Source: Catonia carolina
Taxonomy: Eukaryota; Arthropoda; Insecta; Hemiptera; Achilidae
DNA length: 64,000 nucleotides
Reading direction: 5' to 3'
Assembly (NCBI GenBank): GCA_035578175.1
Contig: JAQMRL010000008.1
Location: 91,748,541-91,812,540, forward strand
This document shows, piece after piece, positions 42,901 to 54,900 of this stretch; within the stretch, counting starts at the first letter, position 1; each line of letters begins with the position of its first letter. Both the position numbers and the translations under genes were made by a program. Under the pieces are notes generated by a model. The model worked only from the letters and a program-made list of their open reading frames with translations, had not been told where the DNA came from and searched no databases.

Positions 42901-45900
42901 TTATTATTATTATTAAAAAAACTTCAAAAACAAAAACAACAAATGTCAGTGTTGTGCTACATTTAACTGGCTTCAGGCAAGTTAGTGTAAGAGAACTAAG
43001 TTGTTTTTCTAATTTAAGGTCCTCCACAGCCAGCAGCTGATGATGGCATCAGGGCTGCCTAAGCTGGAGTCAAAAAAGTTTCAAACACACTCTTCGTTCT
43101 TTTAAATCTGCCTTAACGACATCACATACGGAACACAACAAAAGTAAGAGAAACACAACACTTATGATCAAATTTTAACCTACAAACTGACATCGTCAGG
43201 GCAGTTGTTCGTTAAAGGTCTTTACTATAGTTGGGAGCAGACTTGTTTGCTACAGCGGGACGAAGTGCAAGAGGGCCTGGTACTACAGTAGTTATTCAAA
43301 ATAGTTCGTGACTAATATTTTTAGAACAGCGCTTACTAATGGTATTATTACTACTACTAGGTTATAGGAGGAGGGGAATCGTACAAACAATCCTCTCCAC
43401 CCGAATTCCTTTCGCTAGCAATCAAGTGAGCTCCCATCTATAGTTCCATCTAGGGGGAGAACTCTCTACTACAACTACGAAAGGCAGAGCACTCGCAGTT
43501 TGGTTTTTTTTAGTTCCCCCCCTTTTATATTCAATTTTTTTTTTTATCGAGTGATGATGCCTAAATAAGCCTTTGGCTTGTGTGTAGGTAATGATATGTG
43601 GAGATTTACAGATGAAAAAATGCCAGACCTGACTGGGAATCGAACCCGGGACCCCGGCATAGTAACCAGTTGCGCTGACCACTACACCACGAGCCGGCCT
43701 ATGGTATTAATTAATCCATAGATTAACTTAATAAGCTACTCGGTGAAATTATCAATCGTGTTACTTGATTAAACTGTCCTTCAAGATGAAAAATAATATA
43801 AGAACATAAAATAACAAAAAAATTACTTTAAATTCATTTAACCCAAAAGATTGGTCTAGTGGTAAAGCCATGGTATGAGTCAGATGTTAACATCTGATTT
43901 TCAGAGATGAAGGTTCCAGGGTCAAATCCTAGTAAAGGTAGTTACTTTTATATGGATTTGAATACTAGACAGTGGTTACTGGTATACTTTGGTGGTTGGG
44001 GTTCAATTAATCAAACTTTCTCAGGAATGGTAGGCCTGAGTTTGTACAAGACTACATCTCATGTACGAGGTGTGGCTATTAAATAACGAGACTGACGTTG
44101 TAAAACATTTTATTTTTATTTTATACATAATCACTTATTGTCACCTGCAATATACACCCCTTCTCTATCCCTACAACGTTCCATGCGAATTTTCCATTGT
44201 TGGAAACAGTGCTGGAAGTCATCTATCAGCTCCTTCAGAACACATGCCGCTTTCTGTTTTACAGCTTCCACAGACTCAAATCTTGTCCCTTTTAATGCAG
44301 ATTTCACCTTAGGGAATAGGTAGAAGTCACATGGTGCAAGATCTGGTGAATAAGGTGGATGTTCTAACACTGAGATGTTGTACTTGGCTAGGAACCTCTT
44401 GTTCCTAGCGGATAACGCGGAATGAGCTGGGGCATTGTCTTGGTGGACAACCCATGATTTGTCCTTCCACATTTCAGGGCGTTTTTTCCTTACTCTTTGA
44501 CGTAGTTTAGAAAGTACCTCAAGGTAGTAATATTGATTAATTGTTTGACCTTAAGGAATCCAGTGAAGGTACACAATCCCATGGATATCAAAAAAACCAA
44601 TCATCATTGCGTTAAATTTTGACTTGCTCATTTGAGCTTTTTTGGCTCTCGGTGAAGTTCGGCTCTTCCAGTGCATGGATTGGCGTTTCGTTTCCAGATC
44701 GTAAGTAAAAAACCATGTTTCATCACATGTTATTATCTTCTACCTGTTCCCTAAGGTGAAATCTGCATTTTTTTTGTTTAACGTCCAACTGTTCTGCAAT
44801 TACTGCTAATGCAGACGGTGAATGATGAAATGATTTTTTGTAACGTATGAAAAAATGCCGTGCCTGAATGGGATTCGAACCCAAGACCGCATGAGAAATC
44901 TGCATTAAAAGGGACAAGATTTAAGTCTGTGAAAGCTGTAAAAGACAAAGCAGCACGTATCCTGAAGGAGCTGACAGAAGATGACTTCCAGCACTGTTTT
45001 CAACAATGGAAAATTCGCATGGAGCGTTGTAGGGATACAGAAGGAGTGTATATTGAAGGTGACAATAAGTAATTGTGTACAAAATTAAAATAAAATTTTT
45101 TACAACGTCAGTCTCGTTATTTAATAGCCATACCTTGTACATATCACCTCAGCTCATCGAGTCATGGGGTTGTTTATTGTTCTTAAATTGAACCAACTGT
45201 AACAAACACACATAAATAATTAATTCATAAAAAAATATAAACAGCATACTTACTGTAAAAATTCAAAAAACAATGGTACTATATCCCTATTTTTTGATTC
45301 GCATAATTCAGAAAATTCTGGCATACTTTTCCACAACAGAATTCGATAATTCCAATGATCTGGTTTCTCATTAAATTTATTTATTTTATTATAAAAATTA
45401 GTTATATCATTGTCTGGAAATCAATAGAAAATGCATTAAATTAACACATAAAAGAAATTAATAAAATTAACAATTTTCAATTAAAATATTAAAAATGTTT
45501 TCCAATTAAAAGAATTCCCAATACCACATTTTAAATTGATTTGTTACTGACCACTTGTTTGGGTGTTCGATCAACTGGGATCCACAATATTTTTTGTGAT
45601 TATGGATACATCATTAATCTTTAAATTGCTGATCACCACTGGGCACAATAAATTCGTATCTGATAACTTAATCTCTTTAATAGTGTAGCAATTGATATGC
45701 TAATAAAGCTTTTAATAACAATCTAATCTCAGTAACCTGTATACTTGACATCTGCTTAGCAGTTGTTTTCTGATATTCTACAGCACATAATAAACTAAAA
45801 TAACTGTGACCAAGGTGTTAAAAAATTTTCTCTTTCATCTTTTTAATCAACAAGTGTTATATCAGCCTATAGATAAGCCTTCTGCTCATAACGAACAGGT

Positions 45901-48900
45901 GAAGTGTCAAATTACACTCACTCTGTTCGTTGCAGGGCTAAAATAAATAGTTCTGTTTCTTATCACATGGTCAGCAAATTAAATGACTGAATCATTTAAG
46001 AACAGAAGAGGTAGAGGTGTAAAAGACGCTAATCAGAGTTATCGTCTCTGAAAGTAATGAATTTCATTATACAGCCAGACTCTGTAGTGAATGAAGTGAA
46101 GGTGTCGTTTGCAGAGTGGAAAATATGTGCTTTACAGAGGGCCCGGCATGCTGATAAGCGTACTTTTTCACTCAGTGAGGAAGGCATCGGTAAACCACCT
46201 CACTCCTCGTTTTACTTAGTAAAACCTCTACAGGTTCAAACCAGCCTTTTGGCTGATGACCTAAACAACAAAACACAGATAAGCCTTTGAAATTTTTCCA
46301 ATTTATAAATAAATCTTTATAATGCATCCTGTTCCCTATACTCAATCCCATTGTAAAAATATTGAACTCTTAACTGACCTGTTGCAGCTACCTATATCAC
46401 TTTTTTAAATTTTTTATGTAATTTTACTTTCTACTGACATGTTTCAGAGGATCCATCAACATCAGAATACCTTTTTTTTAAAACTGCCATTCGAAACTGT
46501 ATGGTATTAACAACCAACCACCCAATTTGATTGCTGTTTTTCACTGTGGATTAAATGCAAGTTTGAACAGCCCCCCCCCTCACCAGTAGAGTTTGTTCAT
46601 GGATAGCTGTCAGCTGATCAACATACAAAGTCACTTGCCTAACCGGTGTTACTTAACAAATAATAGTGACTTTCTGTCAGCTGACTGATTGGGCTGGATT
46701 GAAGGCCATCCGAATACATAAAATTGAAACTTAACTTTTTAAAATTTTAAAAGTTACATTAAAAAAAATTAAGTTTCAATTTTAAGTACTCTTTTGATGG
46801 TCTATGAAGAAATCTGGAATTGACAGGCTACTGCTAAACAATTGGAGATAAAATAAATTAAGTTGAAAATTTTAATTAATTTAAGACTTTCTTTTAACTT
46901 AAACATTGTTTCTTCTTTAACCAAAACAGCAGATTATCTCCATTACTTTACAAGCCACGATAATTTTGTCGATCTTCAATAATTTATAATAAATTCATAA
47001 ATATACAATACAGAATCAATTCATCAACAACTAAATATATATTTAGACACTAAGATGGACCATAAAGGGTGATTCCTAAATTAAAATTTCAAAGGCAGTA
47101 TCACCAGAAGTGGCCTAGAAGTATTTTTACTTTTAATATTTGCTTAGGAGGTTGGAAATCATCATCATTATGTGGACCTCATTTGCTGCTGCACGAAACA
47201 GTTCCGTATTACTGCAACCAAACCAGTCGCTCAACCGGATGCCTGACATCTGCCTTTGTTCCCCGAGCACTTTATCTTCCCCTGCATGGTTAACACTTTG
47301 AATACTGGTTATTTTAGATGGGTGGGGTCCGTGAATACTGGGGGTTTTTGATGTATAGTAAAACATTTGTACTCAATTTCATATTACATGTGGCAAAGCA
47401 TATTGCACAGTTTCTGAAAGAGCACAAAATACACTTTATTTTGGTGTATAATATGAGTTATATTACTTAGCAGAAATACTGTTAAGTCTTGAATGTAGTG
47501 TAAAAAAACTAAAAAATAAAAATTGCGACGTCTTTCTTTTTCAGTGTCATTATTTTAAATTATATACGACATTTTAAAAAAATTTTATTGATAAGTATTC
47601 TGATACACAATATGATAAATAAATTTGATAAAAAATTTGTAACTGTTTTTATACATAATTAGCTTTAGTGTGGTAAATTCTAAAACAGTCAGGTATGCAC
47701 AGTACTGCTGCACAATCACATCACCAAGTAGTTTCTTTTCTTCCACATTTTCCCATAGTGAATTTTGTTTTCCAAGCAGACTTAACAGATTCTTGTTATA
47801 ATACGAGGGCTATTCAGAAAGTAGGGAACGTTTTGTAAATAAACAAAAACTATGTAAAAGAAAATTTTTTTATAATATACATCTGAAAGAGTGACTAAAA
47901 TACTACTTTTCTACATAGTCACCAAGCAAATTGAGGCACTTGTCATAGCGGTGGACAAGCTTCAAAATTCCTTCGTCATAGAAATCCGCCGCCTGCGACC
48001 GCAGCCACTCAGTGACGCGCGCCCGGAGTTCCTCTTCGTCGTCGAAGCGCTGTGTTGCTAGCCAGTTCTTCATTCTTGGAAACAAGTGAAAATCACTCGG
48101 TGCAAGATCAGGACTATAGGGTGGATGAGGGAAAACCTCCCATTTGAATGAATCAAGGAGTTCTTTTGTGTGGTTTGCCGTGTGAGGTCGGGCATTGTCA
48201 TGAAGAAACAAAATGTTTGACGACAACTTTCCTCGGCGCTTGTTTTGAACTGCTCTCCTAAGGTTGCGCAATGTTTGGCAGTACCGATCAGAGTTTATTC
48301 TTTCACCACGCTCGAGAAAGTCAATGAGCAGCACACCTTGCCTGTCCCAAAACACAGTAGCCATAATCTTCCTTGCTGATTTTTGTGCGGTTTGCACGGC
48401 AAACCGCACAAAAGAACTCCTTGATTCATTCAAATGGGAGGTTTTCCCTCATCCACCCTATAGTCCTGATCTTGCACCGAGTGATTTTCACTTGTTTCCA
48501 AGAATGAAGAACTGGCTAGCAACACAGCGCTTCGACGACGACGAGGAACTCCGGGCGCGCGTCACTGAGAGGCTGCGGTCGCAGGCGGCGGATTTCTATG
48601 ACGAAGGAATTTTGAAGCTTGTCCACCGCTATGACAAGTGCCTCAATTTGCTTGGTGACTATGTAGAAAAGTAGTATTTTAGTCACTCTTTCAGATGTAT
48701 ATAATAAAAAATTTTTCTTTTACATAGTTTTTGTTTATTTACAAAACGTTCCCTACTTTCTGAATAGCCCTCGTATAAATTGTAAAAATAGGTACCCTAA
48801 AATATATCTACACCACAATAAAATACTACATAAAAATCACTAACTATAAATAATAACGAATAAAAAATAATAAACACTTGTGGTCACAGACACGTACAAC

Positions 48901-51900
48901 ATTTGGATAACACGAAAAAACTTTGTTGTTTACATCGTATTATAAAGAGCATTACAACGAAAATACAAGTCTATAACTAAAATAATAAACAAAGTTGTCA
49001 TAAAAGAAACACTACTAACTAAAATAATAAAAAAATATAATAAAAAAATAATACTATACCAGCGCGAAAGATCACATAAACAAACACTGAACCAACAATA
49101 ACCTCAAAATTCACGCTGCACTACGACGCACTTTTTTTTTATCATATTATTTTTTGAAATATCCACCAGAGAGCATTGAAAACTATGTAAATTGAACACA
49201 ATGAACTACAGAATCGTTCTGAATGAACGAATCCCGATAATACGCCGATAGACATTTACAATGGCATTTAATACGATGCCTTGAGCTATACTCGGGCTTC
49301 GTTAACTGGTACATTTTGTATGCCCCGAGCTATACTCGGGCTTTATACACAAAGTGTTAATTGTAAGATGCGATATTAGGACCTCTAATCACATGTCCAA
49401 GATATTGAAGTTTTTTTTCCTTCACTGTCTCAACCAATTCACATTCTATGCCCATTTTATCCCGCATATCTCTATTTGTTATTCTGTCCGTACACAGAAG
49501 GTGCCACATCCGGGGGTAGCAACACATTCCAAAGATCTGTATCTTCTCAAGTAACCACGCCTCCATCCCGTACAACAGAATAGAGAAGACATAACATCGC
49601 AGCATTCTCATTATGAACTCAATGTCAAAATCCCCTTGGATCTTATTACACTATCCATTGGGACATCTTATAACTACGCCAATAATAAATGACCAGAAAA
49701 CAAATCACAGACAAAAAAAATTACCAAACTTACTATCAAATAAAGATTCTTCTTCTATCTCTTCTTCCTGATTCTTAATTTGTTCTTTAACATACAAAAG
49801 TCGTGAATGAAAAACTGGCCAAAATTGAGTTTTTGGCAACTGACAGGAATAAGACGTTATAATTTTAACAACTGGGTCCCATATTAATTTAAAGTTCACA
49901 TATAAAACGCCAAGTAAATATTGCAGTGGTAAAGTATTATGCTTACTTTCAGCAATCATCTGTAAAGTGCAAAAATCAAAATATTTTTACTACTGCTAAA
50001 AGTACAAGTGTTTATTATTTGAAAAATCATAATCCATACTAATACAGTGAAACTTCTATAACTCGAATCGTCAAGGGATGGGAAAAAAATTTGAGTTACA
50101 GAAATTTTGAGTAATGGAAAAATAACAAAAAAAGCAGTTTTTTAAAAATAACAAACATGGAATATTCCACATACCCTAGGCTAGGCTACCCATAACAGAC
50201 AGGTGAGTGTCAAATTTTTTTCACTCAATCTGTTCCTTGCAGGGCTAAAATAAATAGTCCTGTTTCTTATCACATGGCCAGCCAATTAAATAACTGGATT
50301 ATTTAAGAACAGAAGAGGTAAAGGTGTAAAAGACACAAATCAGAGTTATCTCCTCTGAAAATAAAGAATTTCATTACACAGACAGACCCTGTGGTGAATG
50401 AAGTGAAGGTGTCATTTGCAGAGTGGAAATTATATGCTTTTCAGAGGGCCTGGTATGCTGATAAGCGTACTTTTCCATTCAGCGAGGAAGGCAATGGTAA
50501 ACCACCTCTCTCCTTGTTTTACTTAGTAAAACCTCTACAGGTTCAAACTAGCCTTTCGGCTGATGACCTAAACAACAATACCCTAGGCTAATGGAAAACT
50601 AATAAAAAAGCAGTTTTTCAAAAATAACAAAAACGGAATATTCCACATACCCTAGGCCAGCGGTTCCCAACCCGGGGTACGCGACGATCCGGTTAGGGGT
50701 ACGCCAAAAATAAAGGGCAATGGCGAATGTTGTTTTTCTGAGTAACTTGGTGGGGTTATTGTACTGACAAGCTTCATGCAAGCCCAGATCTAAGGCTTTA
50801 TTTGTCTACATTTGAACCTGGTTTCAAACAATTAAGTGCAACAAAACAGCCTCAAGGGTCACACAAAAAAGAGTTCTGAAGACGTTTCCTGAACTAATAA
50901 TTTAGTTTCAATACATCACAATTTTCATTTTAGATTTTGTACTTCCAAATTTTAAAAGCATTTTGTATTCGATGTGAGTTTTTTCCAAGTTTAACCCATC
51001 TGCAGCGGTACGCGTAAAATTATGTCTTTGATAAGTGTATAAGCATTCAACAGTCTGTTAGTTTGTGGAGGTCATTCAAGGCGTACCCTAGTAACATGTG
51101 TAGTTTAAATGTAGCCAATGAAACGAGGTACAAGCTATGCTTTTCAGAAACAAAATACGATACGTGGGAAATTTTCTATTGATGTCTAAATGTTGTGGTA
51201 AAACTGATTGTGTACATATTTCTTAAAGGACCTGTGCGAGACTATAGGTCACGGAAAAATTTAGTTACAAGTGCGTTTAAAAGCTAGAATTGTAGAGGGG
51301 AATGTTTTACGTAGGACTGTGATCTTTGCAAGGTCAAGCATAGCTCATTGGGCACAAGAGAGAGATCGAAACGTCTGTATTGTGTAATATTTTTATGTTC
51401 CCCTTTCCATAAGATTTATGGCCACCCTTCAAAAATATACTACGATTGTTATACAGTGCGCTCATTAAGTCGGGCACATCAAATAGGTTGTGAAGTAATG
51501 TATTTTATTTGGTATTATGTATTTGTTATTGTTATAACTTTTATACACATATATACTTAGTACTTACATATATACTTACTTCCAACATTTTATGTCTTAC
51601 AACATATGTTCAAAATGGCTGCCTTGTTCATTAATACACGCACAAATTCATTTTACCACGTTTGTTGACACTTTGTGGAGTACGCCTACACTAATAGATT
51701 GTTAATCTCCGTTGTAATGTTCATTTTCAGTTCATTCAGTGTATGAGGCCTATTTTTATAAACCCTTCCTTTGAGATAACCCCACAGGAAAAAACTGGAG
51801 GCGTTAAATCGGGAGACCGTGGGGGCCATAACCCTTTAGAGATTATACGCTCGCCAAAAAACTCATGTAAGAAACTCATTGTTTCATTCGACGTGTGACA

Positions 51901-54900
51901 TGTGGCACTGTCCTGCTGGAACCATACATCACGCTCATCGGTTTCAACAACGAAATAAACTGTGTAATTATGTCTTTGTATACACCACTGTTCACTGTAG
52001 TTTCAAAGAAAATAGGCCCCACTATTCGACGACGTGACACGGCACACCACACTCCAATTTTCAGACAGTGCAATGGACTTTCATGAAAAACATAAGGATT
52101 TTCAGTCGACCAGATTCTTGTGTTTTGGCTATTCACATATCCACTAAGGTGGAACCAAGCCTCATCACTGAAGAAAACACGGTCTAGCTCTTCGATTCCA
52201 TGGTTGTCGACAATGGACCGAAACCATCTACAGTAAACAAGGCGCTTTTCTTTGTCTGGATCTTTCAATTCTTGAACACTACGAACACGATATGCACGAA
52301 ATTTTAACTTTTTCATATCTTTATGAGCACTACCCAATGAAATTTGTGATTGTGTTGATAGTCTTCGTAGGCTTTTTGAAGGCGACTGCTGCATAACATT
52401 TCTAACCTCAGCGAGTTTAGCGTCAGTTAAAATGACTGGTCTCCCTGATCTCTTCTTGTCTGCAACTGTTCCGGTTTCACGGAAACGTTGAATTAATCTG
52501 GTTAAGGTCGACTTGTTAGGCACACTTACATCCGGATATGTCACACGAAATTGCTCAATAACAAATTCATATGAATGACTGGTGAAATACAGTTCAAGAA
52601 GGAACACTCGTTGCTCTTGGGAAAACGACATGCTTACCTTATCGTAATCTAAACAATACTGCAGGCCTGTTGTAACATGTACACACAATAATGTGCTTCA
52701 CATCTGTTGTTTATATTACCAGTGGTGCTATCTTGTGGTAGCCACTAGAACTAATATAAAAACCCGCTGTTTACAGACTCATTTATTTGGATGTGCGCGA
52801 CTTAATGAGCGCATGTTATATGTATTTGTTCACAAAATCACGCTCTTTTATATGTTGCTTTTATATATGTAATATCTGTACGAATGGTTCAAGGAACTGA
52901 GTTGAAAGACGCGGGATTTTGTACTTTCCTTCAGTCTGACTGCATATCCCACTTCGTTTTTATTAGCCGTGGCATATAGTGGTGAGTTTGTTTAATACGT
53001 TACGTTTAATACACGTACGTTACATCAAATTTTTTGTTAGGCATTTTTCTATAATACCAACTAAAAAAAACAGGAAAAAATATGTAGGCCTGAAATTTTA
53101 GCTTCAAAGCTGAAAATGTACACGAATTGCAACATGTTTTTCGTAAGTTAGCTTTATAAGGCGTAAAAAAAACGGATTTGCATGGTTTTTTTTTTAAAAC
53201 AACGGCCAACAATTTGTGAATGTGTCATAAAAATTTCAAATTTTTTGGATAAAAGATGGATAAAAAAAACAATTCAAACGGCGGCTTCAATGCTACGGAT
53301 GTTGCTAGCGTCTGTCGCTCACTTCAATGCGAGGGTTACGGGTTAAAACTAATCTGTCTTGTCTTAGATTAGAAATACTATAATTATTATAACTCTGTCA
53401 GTATTTTGATGTAAAATTAAAACCATACAAGAAATGTTCAGTTTTCAATAAAATATCTATTTTAAATGCTTGTCTTAACTTTCATTTTCCTTGGTTTAAA
53501 TTTATATCTTAATTTGAACACATAATAAAACGTACAAGTGTAAGTTATATTTTCCAGTATTTAAAAACTAATCAACGTATACTCACAGAAAAATACCATT
53601 ATGATTATAAAAAAATAAATTTATATTATGCAAAATATTTGGAAATAAATAAAAAACTTGTGAAAATATGCAAATTGATTAGAGATTAGCTAGTGATTAA
53701 ATAGCCCCTACTTAGTGAAGTATTGTAGTTACAGTGATGTTACATTTTTGGGGGTACAATTTTAGTTAAATTCACCAAGGGGTATAGGAGAAAAAAAAGG
53801 TTGGGAACCGCTGCCCTAGGCTAACACAAAGCCTACAATATTGAAAAAATTAGGCCTACTGCATATACGTAATTTCATAATAGCCTACAGTTTTGTACAT
53901 TTCATTTAGCTTAGCGATAGGCTACCAGTGTTAAGTACTGTATATATTAAGTTATATACAAAAATAATTTTTTACAACGCATTCTGCAGCTTGAACTCAA
54001 TTCTATTTCATATAATAAATTTATACAATGAATTTCACTAACCTTTTTAAGCTGCCTTGATTTTTTTCTATTTCCAACAAAATTTTTTAGTTTCAAAAGA
54101 TATTACATACTCTAATGATGGTGGATCCACCGAAATACGTGTAAGTAATAAATAGAAAAAAATCAAAACAGCTTAAAAAGGTTAGTGAAATTTATTGTAT
54201 AAATTTATTATATGATATAGAATATTGTATACAGTATTCCAAAATTACGCTGTTTTAATTACAGTACATGCTGAATATGGTACATTGTACCGACAGATTG
54301 GTTCTATTCTTCTGCGGTCGACCAAAGATAAGTCGATTTAAAGAAAATCATTGTTTTGGTTACGCCATACAAAGACAACCAGACGACTTTGTGGGACTGT
54401 ACACTTTTACAGTCAACATTTCCTCTTCTAATGAAAGAACCAGCACTGTACCTACATTTTTCAAAAGACCAAAAACGCTATTTTTGAGAACTACGTACAT
54501 ATTTTTGTCAAAAGGAACTAAATAAATAAGTTTGATTTAGAAAAATGGGGGAATTCAAGTTATAGATTGACTTTTACATGGTAATTGCATGGAAGGTTAT
54601 GGGGAACTGAAATTTAATTAGACTGTATTAAAAAAAAGTAGGATATTTTTTTATTAATTTGTATAAGGTAATCTCAGAAACTAACAAATTTATTTCAAAA
54701 ATACTTTCATATTTGAGAAGCTTACCGCTTCTTAAGTAACACAAGCTATACAGTATTATGTAATTTTTAAAATTTAAAAAAAAATTTCGTGGTTGGTAAA
54801 ATGAAGTCATCTTTTATTTTATTTGTTGTTGTGGAAGGTCAGTTTTCTATCTATTTTATACAACAATTATATTCTCTTTCACCACATATTGGGTTATGCA

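Larger units (their letters stand above)
44066..45137. mobile_element. Palindromic mariner derivative A
   Basis: Flanked by TA (44064 and 45138). Both ends carry the same 3' portion of a mariner in opposite orientation: left arm 44066-44326, right arm 44737-45137 (about 264 bp once the inserted SINE is removed). The loop (44327-44736) holds transposase segments including the first catalytic block (TCDETW, reverse strand) and VHQDNAPAHSA. The N-terminal half is missing. Confidence 0.87.
47804..48773. mobile_element. Palindromic mariner derivative B
   Basis: TA duplications at 47802 and 48774. Ends CGAGGGCTATTCAGAAAGTA in inverted orientation. Arms 47804-48182 and 48395-48773 (379 bp each) are near-identical reverse complements, each encoding the transposase C-terminus to DYVEK. 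The 212-bp loop holds only the middle of the transposase from the left copy. The junction (48382-48414) is a 15-bp perfect inverted repeat with a 3-nt spacer. Confidence 0.9.
47294..49356 (-). mobile_element. piggyBac-derived element copy 2, with mariner nested inside
   Basis: TTAA at 47290 and 49357; ends CACTTTG/CAAAGTG. It is the reverse of the element at 23233 and is interrupted at 47804-48773 by mariner derivative B. Without it the length is about 1.09 kb, agreeing with copy 1. The decayed transposase C-terminus (near 47690-47780, reverse strand) has the same stop as copy 1. Confidence 0.82.
50658..53813. mobile_element. hAT element, non-autonomous, with nested IS630-type element
   Basis: Inverted ends CAGCGGTTCCCAACC.. 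/ ..GGTTGGGAACCGCTG with an exact 8-bp target duplication CCCTAGGC (50650 and 53814). 3156 bp, of which 51454-52815 is a nested element. No hAT transposase (no RW or dimerisation-domain signature) was found in the remainder. Confidence 0.88.

Noticed and set aside
49921..49959. Possible translation start of UTP20 (ATG at exon 4)
   Set aside because: The ATG directly follows a splice acceptor and upstream exons continue the protein in frame; it is an internal Met.
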